Source of the DNA: Pontivivens marinum
Lineage (GTDB): Bacteria > Pseudomonadota > Alphaproteobacteria > Rhodobacterales > Rhodobacteraceae
Length of the DNA stretch: 64,000 nucleotides
NCBI RefSeq assembly: GCF_900231835.1
Contig: NZ_OCTN01000004.1
Coordinates: 62,001 to 126,000 of the forward strand
Reading direction: 5' to 3'
The notes under the pieces are model-generated. The model did not search any database. It saw only the letters and a program-made list of their open reading frames with translations, and was not told the DNA's origin. Both the position numbers and the translations under genes were made by a program. Shown here piece by piece: positions 25,545-34,427 of this stretch (position 1 is the stretch's first letter; each line of letters opens with the position of its first letter).

Positions 25545-26374
25545 GCGTTCTGGATCAAATCGATTTCGACCATCTGAACACATGGATTGGTCGCACCGAA
25601 AGCGTGACAGATACCGTCACCGCAGGACTGGTCGCACGGTTTCAGGCAACCTTTGGCCAACGCCTGTTTGCGGGCGCTGCGGGGGTACCGCTGGGCCTGC
25701 ATTGGTGCCTCGCGCCACCTGCCGTGCCGATTGAGGAGGTCGGCCCCGACGGGCATCCCTCGCGCGGTGGGTTCCTGCCGCCAATTCCGCTGGAAAACCG
25801 CATGTGGGCAGGTGGCGCCGTCAGCTTTCACGCGCCAATCCACGTGGGGGATCAGGTCACGCGAAGCTCTCGCATCGCGGCGATAACGCCCAAGGATGGC
25901 CGCAGCGGCCCCTTGGTTTTCGTCACGGTCGAACATGAATTGCGCGTCGGCGATCAGGTAAAGGTCGAGGAGCGCCAAGACATCGTTTATCGCCCCCCCC
26001 GTGCGATTGAGCCACCGCAACCCGTGACCGTTCCCGCCGTTCCAGATGGGGCCTTTGTCGGGGATGCTGTGACATTGTTCCGTTATTCAGCGATGACATT
26101 TAACGGGCATCGCATCCATTACGACTTCCCCTATGTCACCGAGGTTGAGGGATATTCCGGCCTAGTGGTGCACGGTCCCATTCAGGCGACCCTGCTGATG
26201 AATGCCGCTGCCATGGCGCATGGGGATGAGCAGATCCGGTTCGAATATCGCGGCCTGTCGCCCCTGATTGCGGGCCACCCCGTCACTGTCACGCAGGATG
26301 GCGCACATATCTGGCTGGAAAAACCGGATGGGACCGTCACCTTCGACGCCCGCTACGCACCACTCGCCAACTGA
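25541..26374 (+). CDS. HTD2/MaoC-type hydratase, mesaconyl-C4-CoA hydratase-like
   Basis: A 277-aa double-hotdog protein of the FAS1/HTD2-like dehydratase group. It has PPIPLENRMWAGG, the FVTVEHE...V..RQDIVYR block and the C-terminal FRYSAMTFNGHRIHYDFPYV...GLVVHGPIQATLLM. These match mesaconyl-C4-CoA and itaconyl-CoA hydratases, which make citramalyl-CoA. Direct coupling (ATGA) to a CitE-type lyase supports this. Exact substrate stereochemistry cannot be read from the sequence. Confidence 0.85.
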   Translation: MSVLDQIDFDHLNTWIGRTESVTDTVTAGLVARFQATFGQRLFAGAAGVPLGLHWCLAPPAVPIEEVGPDGHPSRGGFLPPIPLENRMWAGGAVSFHAPIHVGDQVTRSSRIAAITPKDGRSGPLVFVTVEHELRVGDQVKVEERQDIVYRPPRAIEPPQPVTVPAVPDGAFVGDAVTLFRYSAMTFNGHRIHYDFPYVTEVEGYSGLVVHGPIQATLLMNAAAMAHGDEQIRFEYRGLSPLIAGHPVTVTQDGAHIWLEKPDGTVTFDARYAPLAN

Positions 26375-26383
26375 GAGGCCGAC

Positions 26384-28099
26384 ATGACCGTACAAACCTA
26401 TCGTAACGTGCCCGATAGTCGTGGCCTCAATGCATTCCTCGCGGACCCAACCTTTGCGGGTCTGTTGTCGCTGTATCTGCCCACGGCATTGCAGGGCGTC
26501 GTGATGCCTAAACTGATGCAGATGGGAGAACTTGTCGGGGACCGGTTGGAGGAATTGGCCCTGGCCGCCGACAAAAATACGCCGACGCTATCACTGCGCA
26601 ATCGTGCCGGCGCCCCGGATGAGCGGGTCGTCAAACATCCCAGCTATCAGGCGCTGGAACAGGTCGCATTCGGTGATTTCGGGCTGGCCGCCATGTCGCA
26701 TCGTGCGGGCGTCTTCGGGGTGGACGCCCCTTTGGCCCCGATGGCGAAATACGCGCTGGTCTATCTGTTTGTGCAGGCCGAATTCGGCCTGTGTTGCCCG
26801 TTGAGCATGACGGATTCCCTGACCCGCACCCTTCGCAAATTCGGTTCACCCGAACTGATCGAACGCTATGTGGATCGCCTGACCTCGCAGGACATGGATG
26901 AGCTGTTTCAGGGCGCGATGTTCATGACGGAGCAGGTTGCAGGATCGGATGTCGGTGCGATTGAGACTGTGGCAGAGCAAGATGGCGATACCTGGAAGCT
27001 GTCGGGCGATAAGTGGTTTTGCTCTAACCCTGACGCTGCACTCGCCATGGTGCTGGCTCGACCGCAGGGTGGGGGTGATGGTACGCGCGGGTTGTCACTG
27101 TTCCTGCTGCCACGGCATCTGCCTGATGGGCGGCGCAACGATTACCGGATTGTGCGGCTAAAGGACAAGATGGGTACGCGTTCCATGGCCTCGGGTGAAA
27201 TCGCGCTGGAGGGCGCGCAGGCCTATCTGGTTGGCGATCCGGGGCAGGGGTTCAAGCAGATGACGGACATGATCAACATGTCCCGCTTGGCTAATGGTGT
27301 GCGATCCGCAGGCCTGATGCGCCATGCCGTTAGTGAGGCATTGTTCATCGCCCGCCACCGCACTGCCTTTGGCAAAACGCTCGCCGATATGCCACTGATG
27401 CAACGCCAATTGGTCAAGATGTTACTGCCAGCGGAGCAAGGCCGCAGCATGGTTTTCCACGCGGCAAAGGTTCTGCAACTGGCCGATGGCGGTGATGCAC
27501 AAATGGCCAAAGTGCTGCGCATCCTGACCCCGCTGATCAAATTCCGTACCTGCCGTGATGCGCGCAAGGTTGCAGGCGACGCGATGGAGGTTCGCGGCGG
27601 CTGTGGCTATATCGAGGAATTCTCGGATGCGCGGGTGCTGCGCGACGCACATCTCGGCTCGATCTGGGAGGGGACCAGCAATATCGTTGCCCTTGATGTT
27701 GCGCGGGCCAGTCAACGCACGGGCGCATTGGCAGCGCTGGCGGACTATCTGCGCCAATGCTTGGTTGATGTGGATGCGCCGCTTGCCGATCAGTTACGCA
27801 CAGCATTGGATCGCAGTGTTGCGCTGATGGAATCCGCAACCGATGCGCAGGTTCGCAGTGCTGCAACCGCACTATACCACGTCACCGCCGCGATTTTCAT
27901 GGCGTGGGAGGGGGCAACCCTGAGCGCCCCCCACGCGCAGATCGCAGCGGATCGGAGCAAGCTGGCGGAGCTGACGCTAAGCCATCACCTATCCCCCCGC
28001 GATCCATTGGCACCTGCCGCGGCTGCGCCGGACTGGCTTGCAGGTCTGTTGGCACGGGCGGGCGTTGATCATTTCCCAACAAATGCAGGACAGGATTGA
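26384..28099 (+). CDS. AidB-like acyl-CoA dehydrogenase
   Basis: A 571-aa acyl-CoA dehydrogenase, longer than the usual 380-400 residues. It has MFMTEQVAGSDVGAIET (flavin loop), GTRSMASGEI, MEVRGGCGYIEEFSDARVLRDAHLGSIWEGTSN with catalytic Glu429, and an extra helical C-terminal domain, as in the AidB branch. Substrates of such enzymes are poorly known. It sits between the hydratase and the MmgE/PrpD gene with short gaps, so a second oxidation in the same pathway is plausible. A related long enzyme, methylsuccinyl-CoA dehydrogenase, has an N-terminal extension instead, so I do not equate them. Confidence 0.87.
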   Translation: MTVQTYRNVPDSRGLNAFLADPTFAGLLSLYLPTALQGVVMPKLMQMGELVGDRLEELALAADKNTPTLSLRNRAGAPDERVVKHPSYQALEQVAFGDFGLAAMSHRAGVFGVDAPLAPMAKYALVYLFVQAEFGLCCPLSMTDSLTRTLRKFGSPELIERYVDRLTSQDMDELFQGAMFMTEQVAGSDVGAIETVAEQDGDTWKLSGDKWFCSNPDAALAMVLARPQGGGDGTRGLSLFLLPRHLPDGRRNDYRIVRLKDKMGTRSMASGEIALEGAQAYLVGDPGQGFKQMTDMINMSRLANGVRSAGLMRHAVSEALFIARHRTAFGKTLADMPLMQRQLVKMLLPAEQGRSMVFHAAKVLQLADGGDAQMAKVLRILTPLIKFRTCRDARKVAGDAMEVRGGCGYIEEFSDARVLRDAHLGSIWEGTSNIVALDVARASQRTGALAALADYLRQCLVDVDAPLADQLRTALDRSVALMESATDAQVRSAATALYHVTAAIFMAWEGATLSAPHAQIAADRSKLAELTLSHHLSPRDPLAPAAAAPDWLAGLLARAGVDHFPTNAGQD

Positions 28100-28103
28100 A
28101 CCT

Positions 28104-29387
28104 ATGCTGGCCATGACCCTTGCTAAATTCGCGACCGCGCCGATGGGCCCCAATGAGGTCATGGCGCAATTCGTGCGCTTTTCGCTGTTCGATTGGGCCA
28201 GCGTTGGCATTGCCGGACGGGATGAGCCTGTGGCCACCGCATCGCGTCAGCTTGCCATGGCCGAAGGGGGCGATCAGGCGACCCTGTTTGGCGGTGGGCG
28301 CGCAACGGCGCGGGCGGCTGCCTTGGCTAATGGGGCGACCAGCCATGCCTTGGACTATGACGACACGCATTTCGGGCATATCGGTCATCCCAGTGTTGCG
28401 ATCATTCCTGCCGCCTTGGCCATGGCAGAGCAGCGCAATGCCACGGGGCAGGATTTCCTGAATGCGGTGGCGATCGGGTTGGAGGTCGCCTGCCGCGTTG
28501 GTGATTGGATGGGGCGCTCGCATTATGATGCAGGGTTTCATCAAACAGGCACATCCGGCGCGTTTGGCGCGACGGCAGCGGCGGGTCGCGTGCTGGGATT
28601 GAGCGTGCAGGAAATGGCCCATGCGCTATCCCTTACCGCAACACGGGCGGCAGGCTTGAAAAGCCAGTTCGGCTCTATGGGGAAACCGCTGAATGCAGGC
28701 TTCGCGGCGGAGGTCGGCGTAACCTGCGCAATGCTGGCGGCGGCGGGTGTGCAATCCGCGCCTGACGCTATCGAGGGCGTGCAGGGGTTTGGCCCCACCC
28801 ATGTCGGTTCGGACCGTATGGCGGCTTTTGACGGCATGGGGCAGGCGTGGATTTTCCCGCGCATTTCCTACAAATTCCACGCATGTTGCCACGGCCTGCA
28901 CGCGATGCTTGAGGCGCTGCGCGACGTGACACTGCCAGTCGATGCAATCGAGACGGTGACGGTGCACACCCATCCGCGCTGGCTGAAAGTATGCAACCAG
29001 CTCTCACCAGAAACGGGCCTACAGGCAAAATTCAGCTATCGCCTGACTGCGGCGATGAGCCTATCTGGCGTCGATACTGCCGCGCTGGACTCTTATTCGG
29101 ATGCGATCTGCGCCCGCCCTGACCTGATCGCCCTGCGCGACCGCGTTGTGGTTCACGATGATGACAGCCTGGCAGATACGCAAGCACGGGTGATCGTGCG
29201 GGCCGATGGGCAGGACCTTGAGGTTTCGTATGACCTGCTAGCGCAGGCCGACTTGACCGATGTTGAGGCGCGTTTGCGCGCGAAATCTGCCTCGTTACTC
29301 GGGCAGTCCGCGGCCAATGATCTATGGCGTGACGTGACATCGCTGGGCACGTCGGGCGGGGTGACTGAACTGGCCGCGCGGATTTAA
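28104..29387 (+). CDS. MmgE/PrpD family protein
   Basis: A 427-aa member of the family that includes 2-methylcitrate dehydratase and cis-aconitate decarboxylase. Recognised by FSLFDWASVGIAG, ANGATSHALDYDDTHFGHIGHPSVAIIPAALA, GLEVACRVGDWMG and HQTGTSGAFGATAAAGRVLGLS, with the CHGLHAMLEAL segment later. It probably dehydrates or decarboxylates a branched polycarboxylate. The start is an ATG four bases after the previous stop, with AGGA upstream; a longer reading would overlap the dehydrogenase. It is the last enzyme gene of the locus. Confidence 0.87.
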   Translation: MLAMTLAKFATAPMGPNEVMAQFVRFSLFDWASVGIAGRDEPVATASRQLAMAEGGDQATLFGGGRATARAAALANGATSHALDYDDTHFGHIGHPSVAIIPAALAMAEQRNATGQDFLNAVAIGLEVACRVGDWMGRSHYDAGFHQTGTSGAFGATAAAGRVLGLSVQEMAHALSLTATRAAGLKSQFGSMGKPLNAGFAAEVGVTCAMLAAAGVQSAPDAIEGVQGFGPTHVGSDRMAAFDGMGQAWIFPRISYKFHACCHGLHAMLEALRDVTLPVDAIETVTVHTHPRWLKVCNQLSPETGLQAKFSYRLTAAMSLSGVDTAALDSYSDAICARPDLIALRDRVVVHDDDSLADTQARVIVRADGQDLEVSYDLLAQADLTDVEARLRAKSASLLGQSAANDLWRDVTSLGTSGGVTELAARI

Positions 29388-29400
29388 GAGACAGCTAACG

Positions 29401-29415
29401 TTTGCGCTATTTGCA
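29401..29415. promoter_or_regulatory. Candidate LysR-type site upstream of the second LysR gene
   Basis: TTTGCGCTATTTGCA lies 42 bases before the LysR start and resembles TTGCGATTTGCGCAA (36997-37011) in front of the ABC-importer operon. The shared half-sites suggest one regulator acts at both places. Confidence 0.3.
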
Positions 29416-29456
29416 TGGTATCGTCCAGCAGTTGTTAAATTTGCAGGATTTGGCCC

Positions 29457-30386
29457 ATGAACCTTCGCAGCTTGCGCCTGTTTCGCGATATCGTCGCAAC
29501 AGGTTCCCTGACCGAGGCGGCATCACGCGCCAACCTGTCTGCGTCCTCGGCCAGTAGATTGCTGTCCCAGCTTGAGGGGCAATTGCAGTTGCAGCTATTT
29601 TCGCGATCAAAGCGCAACCTGAAACTGACGGAGCAGGGAGCGCTGCTGTATCAGCAAATCCAGAACACTTTGAACGGGTTGGATGAAATCCCCGCAATCG
29701 CAAAGGAGCTACGAGGACAGCCGCGAAACTGGCTATCTGTGATTACCGCAGCCCCCGTTGCGAACGGTTTGGCTGTTCCCGCAATTGCGCACATGCGCGC
29801 ACAAGGGGTGGAGTTCCAGTGCACGATCCACACCGAAACCCGTTTTGAGATTGAGAGCAAAGTCGCCGCCCGCAGCTATAATCTGGGCCTGATCTCACTG
29901 CCGGTTGAGAACGAGATCGTCGCACTGGATATCATGCCGCTGCTGCGAGCGCGCATTTGCGTTTTGATGCCGCAGGATCATCCATTCGCCGCGCAGGTGG
30001 AGGTTTCGATCAAGCAATTGGCGCAGGAACCACTGGTTTCCCTCGCCAGCGGTCAGCGCTGGCGAGGCCGGATCGAGGATGTGCTGGGCGGCGCAGGTCT
30101 GCGGCCCAATATCGCGTTTGAGACTGGATCGACCCTCGTCACGATTGAGATGGCCCGTCAGGGGCTGGGTCTAACCATCATTGATGCGGTTTGCATGCCC
30201 GAACCCTCGCTGCACGGCATGGTTCTGCGCCCGATTGAGGGGGATCATTGGTCAACCTATGCCAGCGTTCAACCCGAGGGGCCAAAGACGAAATTGGGCG
30301 AGTTGTTTCTGGATGCACTAAGCGCGCAGGTGGAGGCCCGCCGTGCACAATCTGCGCAGGTGGCGGACCTTCTTTATCTGATCTAG
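29457..30386 (+). CDS. LysR-family transcriptional regulator
   Basis: A 309-aa regulator with the N-terminal helix-turn-helix (MNLRSLRLFRDIVATGSLTEAASRANLSASSASRLLSQLE) and a typical effector domain. Its sequence differs clearly from the LysR protein at 17935. It is followed, tail to tail with a four-base overlap, by the leftward lyase gene. A sequence motif before it recurs upstream of the ABC importer, so it probably controls that operon, though control of the preceding acid-degradation operon is also possible. Confidence 0.9.
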   Translation: MNLRSLRLFRDIVATGSLTEAASRANLSASSASRLLSQLEGQLQLQLFSRSKRNLKLTEQGALLYQQIQNTLNGLDEIPAIAKELRGQPRNWLSVITAAPVANGLAVPAIAHMRAQGVEFQCTIHTETRFEIESKVAARSYNLGLISLPVENEIVALDIMPLLRARICVLMPQDHPFAAQVEVSIKQLAQEPLVSLASGQRWRGRIEDVLGGAGLRPNIAFETGSTLVTIEMARQGLGLTIIDAVCMPEPSLHGMVLRPIEGDHWSTYASVQPEGPKTKLGELFLDALSAQVEARRAQSAQVADLLYLI

Positions 30387-31705
30387 CGCAGTTGCGTGGA
30401 CAGGCGGTTGGCGAGTTCCGATGCCTGTAACGCGATGCTGGCGCTGTCGCCACAATATTGCGCGGGGTCCAACGCGCTGCGGATTGCGCCCTCATCCAAA
30501 TGGGCGCGAATGGTGGGGTTTTGCGACAGGCTCTCCACGATTGGCATCCCATCTGTATGGTCCAGCGCATGGTGTATCAGATCATGCGCCGCCGCCCGCC
30601 CCGTATGTGGTGACAGAACCATCATCAGGTTTTCAGTGGACATCGCACCACCGCTCAGCTCCGCATTTGCGGCCATGTTTTCCGGCAACACCCTGATCCG
30701 GCCAAGCAGATGCGCAAACCCCTCGGCCAGTGTCCAACCCAGAGGCACCGCACGATCCAGCACACGGCTGAGAAGTTGATTTGTCGCCGCGTCCCCCTCG
30801 TGGCTGGAGCGCCCAGTTTCCAGCGCGGAACCGGCCAAGCCGCGCAGTTCCGCCGCCTCGGCCAATACACGTACGACAAATTTCGGGTTTACCTTATGCG
30901 GCATGGTTGAGGAACCGACGGTCCCCTTGTCCAACACCTCGGCCAACTCGTTGATTTCCTGCGTCATCAGCAGGTAAATCTCCGAGGCGATACGCTCGAT
31001 CGTCATGGCAAGCAGGCTGAGTTGCAGGATGTAATCCGCAAACAGATCGTTGATCGTGCGTCCCGGGACCAGCAAATCGCGCAGCCCCAGCCGTGCGGCG
31101 AGGCGCTGGTTCACCTCTCGCCCCGATCCGCCAAATGCATGCATTGCCCCCACCGCGCCGCCAAAGGGCAGGGCGAACAGCCGGTTTGCACCTGCATCCA
31201 AACGCTCCACCGCGCGGGACAATTCCTCGATCCAACTCGCGACCTTGAACCCAAAGGTGATGGGCAGTGCATGTTGGCGATTTGTGCGACCGGGCATAAA
31301 GGTCTCGGCGTGATCCGTCGCCAATGTGGCCAAGGTTTCAAACGCACCTGACAGTGCGCCCCTGATTTCGGTATCAGCACGTCTGATCAACAGGATGCGC
31401 CCCGTTTGCATGACGTTCTGGGTGGTTGCCCCCCAGTGAACGTAATCACCGGCTGGCCCTGCTGCCTTGCTCAAAAAACGGGTCAGGGACAGGATTGGTG
31501 CCATGGTGTAGCTAATATCGCGGGCCAAGGCATCGCGGTCCAGTTTGTCCAGATGCGCTGCCTCGCTAATCGCCTGCGCTGCATCGGCGGGAATGATGCC
31601 CAGCTCGGCCTGTGTCTGGGCCAAGGCAGCCTCAACATCCAGCCATGATTGCCACAACGCATCCCGTGAAAACAGGGTGTCAGGGCGTAGGTTTTCCATG
31701 CTCAT
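30383..31705 (-). CDS. Fumarase/aspartase superfamily lyase (adenylosuccinate lyase / PcaB-like)
   Basis: A 440-aa enzyme with the three superfamily regions: HWGATTQNVMQTG (90-102), GRTNRQHALPITFGFK (139-154) and the mobile serine loop GTVGSSTMPHKVNP (261-274, Ser265/Ser266). These carry out anti-elimination, usually releasing fumarate or a muconolactone-type product. The pattern is nearest to PurB/3-carboxymuconate cycloisomerase-like proteins, but the location, last in an oligopeptide-type ABC importer operon, argues against a purine role. It probably cleaves the imported compound. ATGA overlaps the ATPase gene stop. Confidence 0.85.
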   Translation of the reverse strand: MSMENLRPDTLFSRDALWQSWLDVEAALAQTQAELGIIPADAAQAISEAAHLDKLDRDALARDISYTMAPILSLTRFLSKAAGPAGDYVHWGATTQNVMQTGRILLIRRADTEIRGALSGAFETLATLATDHAETFMPGRTNRQHALPITFGFKVASWIEELSRAVERLDAGANRLFALPFGGAVGAMHAFGGSGREVNQRLAARLGLRDLLVPGRTINDLFADYILQLSLLAMTIERIASEIYLLMTQEINELAEVLDKGTVGSSTMPHKVNPKFVVRVLAEAAELRGLAGSALETGRSSHEGDAATNQLLSRVLDRAVPLGWTLAEGFAHLLGRIRVLPENMAANAELSGGAMSTENLMMVLSPHTGRAAAHDLIHHALDHTDGMPIVESLSQNPTIRAHLDEGAIRSALDPAQYCGDSASIALQASELANRLSTQLR

Positions 31706-33519
31706 GATGCGACCTCCGCATTCGTCATTTCGAACCTAGGGGCGGCGGCCAGCAGGTTGCGGGTATAATCATTGGTGGGGGTTTTGAGGACTTGCTGGGC
31801 GGGGCCTTCCTCCACGACTTTCCCGTTCAGCATCACCACCACGCGATCCGCAATTTGGTGAACGACGGCCATGTCATGGGTGATGAGAAGGCAGGTCAGG
31901 CCCATCTCAGCCTTCAGATCATCCAGCAGGTTCAGGATTTGCGCCTGCACCGAAACATCCAGCGCGGAGGTGGGCTCATCACAGATCAGCGCAGCAGGGC
32001 GCGTAACCAATGCGCGGGCAATCGCAACACGCTGCCGCTGCCCACCGGACAGTTGCGACGGATAGGCGTGTAATAGGCGCTGGGGCAGGCGAACAATGTC
32101 CAGTGCCTCACCAACCGCCTGCTTCAACACTTTGCTGTCCTTTTCGCCGCGCAATTGCAGGGGGCGTGCGATGATTTCAGCCAAGCGGCGGCGTGGGTTC
32201 AGCGATGAATAGGGGTCCTGAAAAATCGGTTGCACAAAGGCGGCACGCTCCTGCGGCGCCAATTCGGCTACAGGGCGATCCAGCATGCGAACCTGTCCGG
32301 AGGTCGGCTGTGCAAGCCCCAGCAAAATGCGCGCCAATGTGGATTTTCCGGATCCGCTTTCCCCGATCAGGGCCAATGTTTCACCGCGCTTCAGGGATAG
32401 GGATACATCGTCTAGAGCCTGAATCTGACGCTTGGCCCCGAACAGTGCTTTGCGGGTTTCAAAGACCTGATTGATGTTGGTGGCGGTTATCACATCCTGA
32501 CCAACAGGGGTGCCTGCTGCACGCAGGGGAATAACCTCGGCATGGCGTGTGGGTGGCGTCTCCAGAACGCAGCGATAGGAATGCTGCCCGTCATGGTCGC
32601 GCATTTGCGGGCGTGCAGTTGTGCAATCCTCGCGCCGATAGGAACATCGGGGGGCAAAGATGCAGCCCTTGGGCGGACTGACCAGCGATGGAACCGTGCC
32701 GGGGATTGCGCCCAGACGACCGGGGGCCATGCCCAGATGCGGGATCGCGAGCATCAAGGATTGCGTATACGGATGGGCCGGTGCGCGCAGAACACCGGAT
32801 GCGTCGCCACGCTCGATAATCTCACCACCATACATGACCGCGACATCGTCACTACGTTCCGCCACCACGGCAAGGTCGTGCGAAATCAGGATCATGCCCA
32901 TCTGACGTTCCCGCCGTAAATCATCCAGCAGGTCGAGGATTTGCGCCTGTACCGTCACATCCAATGCGGTTGTCGGCTCATCCGCGATCAGCAGCGTCGG
33001 GTCGAGCATCAGCGTCATCGCGATCATCACACGTTGCCTTTGTCCGCCGGATAGCTGATGCGGAAACTGGCTCATCCGGCCTGCGGGATCGGGGATGCCC
33101 ACACGCTCCAATAGATCAATGGCTTTGCGTTCAACTTGCTTACCGCTCAACAATCCGCGTGAAACCGCGCCCTCAGTCATTTGGCGACCGATGGTGTAGA
33201 CGGGGTTGAGCGAGGTCATCGGCTCCTGAAAGATCATGCCGATCTGCGGACCTGCGATTTGGCGGGTAAAGTTGCGATCATCCAGCGTGCGCAGGTCTAA
33301 TCCGTCCAACTGCATGGTCGTTGCATCCGCGATGGCCGAACGTGGCAGCAGGCGCATCAGGGCGAGCGCGCTCATCGATTTACCCGACCCGCTTTCCCCG
33401 ACAATGCCTAGGGTTTGGCCGCGCTCCAGACTGATGGACACATCCCGAACCACATGCAGCGTATTGCCGGGCAAGGGCAGGGTGACGCTGAGGTTGTTTA
33501 TTTCCAGAAGCTTGCTCAT
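31702..33519 (-). CDS. Fused dual ATP-binding protein of an oligopeptide-type ABC importer
   Basis: A 605-aa protein with two complete ATPase cassettes, equal to DppD and DppF joined. Walker A motifs are at 41-48 and 386-393 (GESGSGKS), with LSGGQ signatures at 156-160 and again in the second half. The Cys-rich oligopeptide-family stretch GCIFAPRCSYRREDC (285-299) ends the first half. It energises the two permeases upstream in the operon. I take the ATG overlapping the permease stop (ATGA) as start; a further 51 codons in frame upstream lie inside the permease gene. Confidence 0.92.
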   Translation of the reverse strand: MSKLLEINNLSVTLPLPGNTLHVVRDVSISLERGQTLGIVGESGSGKSMSALALMRLLPRSAIADATTMQLDGLDLRTLDDRNFTRQIAGPQIGMIFQEPMTSLNPVYTIGRQMTEGAVSRGLLSGKQVERKAIDLLERVGIPDPAGRMSQFPHQLSGGQRQRVMIAMTLMLDPTLLIADEPTTALDVTVQAQILDLLDDLRRERQMGMILISHDLAVVAERSDDVAVMYGGEIIERGDASGVLRAPAHPYTQSLMLAIPHLGMAPGRLGAIPGTVPSLVSPPKGCIFAPRCSYRREDCTTARPQMRDHDGQHSYRCVLETPPTRHAEVIPLRAAGTPVGQDVITATNINQVFETRKALFGAKRQIQALDDVSLSLKRGETLALIGESGSGKSTLARILLGLAQPTSGQVRMLDRPVAELAPQERAAFVQPIFQDPYSSLNPRRRLAEIIARPLQLRGEKDSKVLKQAVGEALDIVRLPQRLLHAYPSQLSGGQRQRVAIARALVTRPAALICDEPTSALDVSVQAQILNLLDDLKAEMGLTCLLITHDMAVVHQIADRVVVMLNGKVVEEGPAQQVLKTPTNDYTRNLLAAAPRFEMTNAEVAS

Positions 33520-34427
33520 TCGTTGCGCCCCTCGGGTGATGTGATGTCGCGCAGGCCGTCGCCCATCAGGTTTGCGCCGATAACCAGCAGGAACAGACAG
33601 ATTCCGGGCAGAACAACCAGCCACGGGCGATAGAACATCGCCTGTTTCCCCTCGGCGATCATCAGTCCCCATGACGGTGTTGGCGGTTGGATGCCGACAC
33701 CCAGAAAGGACAGGCTGGATTCAGCGAGGATCGCGATGCCCAGCTCGAACGTGAAAATCACGATGATCTGTGAGAACAGGTTGGGCAGGATCTCATGCCA
33801 GATCACTTGGCGCGGTGTTGCGCCGGATGCGACGGCGGCGGCCACGAAATCGAGACTGCGTATGCGCTGCGTCGCGGATCGCGTCACGACCAGATAATAG
33901 GTCCAGTGCAGAATACCGACGATGCCGATCACAACCCAGATCGACGGGCCGATAATGAAAACCAAGGCCATTGCCAGCAGCAAACCCGGCAGGGCCAGTT
34001 GCGCGGTCAGCAGGAACGAGATTGCGTGATCGACGATACCCCCGAAATACCCCGCCAGCACACCCAAGGTGACGCCGATCAGCATGCCGATACAAGCCGC
34101 GCCAATACCGATCGTGATCGAAACCCGCGTGCCGTATATCAAGCGGCTAAGGTAGTCGCGCCCGTTTTGATCGGTGCCAAGCAGGTAGTCAGGATTGCTT
34201 CCCTCGGCCCAGATTGGCGGCAACATGCGCGCGCTTAGCGTTTGCGCATACGGGTCATGTGGGGCCAGAAGCGGTGCGAATAATGCGATCAGGGCGATAG
34301 TTGCGATCAGGCCGGCCCCGATCAGAAAACCTGTATGGCTCAGCAATCGCTTGCGGAAAATCTGGCGTGGGGTCAGCAGGGTCATCTCTGCCTCGACGCC
34401 GGTTGTTGAAATCTGTGTGTCGGTCAT
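33516..34427 (-). CDS. ABC transporter permease, DppC-like
   Basis: A 303-aa inner-membrane permease with about six helices. It has the LLGTDQNGRDYLSRLIYGTRVSI segment and the EAA loop (ASGATPRQVIWHEILPN), ending in SLSFLGVGIQPPTPSWGLMI, all typical of the DppC/OppC group. It pairs with the DppB-like permease, to which it is joined by a four-base overlap. Confidence 0.92.
   Translation of the reverse strand: MTDTQISTTGVEAEMTLLTPRQIFRKRLLSHTGFLIGAGLIATIALIALFAPLLAPHDPYAQTLSARMLPPIWAEGSNPDYLLGTDQNGRDYLSRLIYGTRVSITIGIGAACIGMLIGVTLGVLAGYFGGIVDHAISFLLTAQLALPGLLLAMALVFIIGPSIWVVIGIVGILHWTYYLVVTRSATQRIRSLDFVAAAVASGATPRQVIWHEILPNLFSQIIVIFTFELGIAILAESSLSFLGVGIQPPTPSWGLMIAEGKQAMFYRPWLVVLPGICLFLLVIGANLMGDGLRDITSPEGRNE

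Noticed and set aside
30383-31705. Adenylosuccinate lyase (purB) of purine synthesis
   Set aside because: Superfamily motifs fit, but operon position with an ABC importer and a LysR gene argues for a catabolic lyase.
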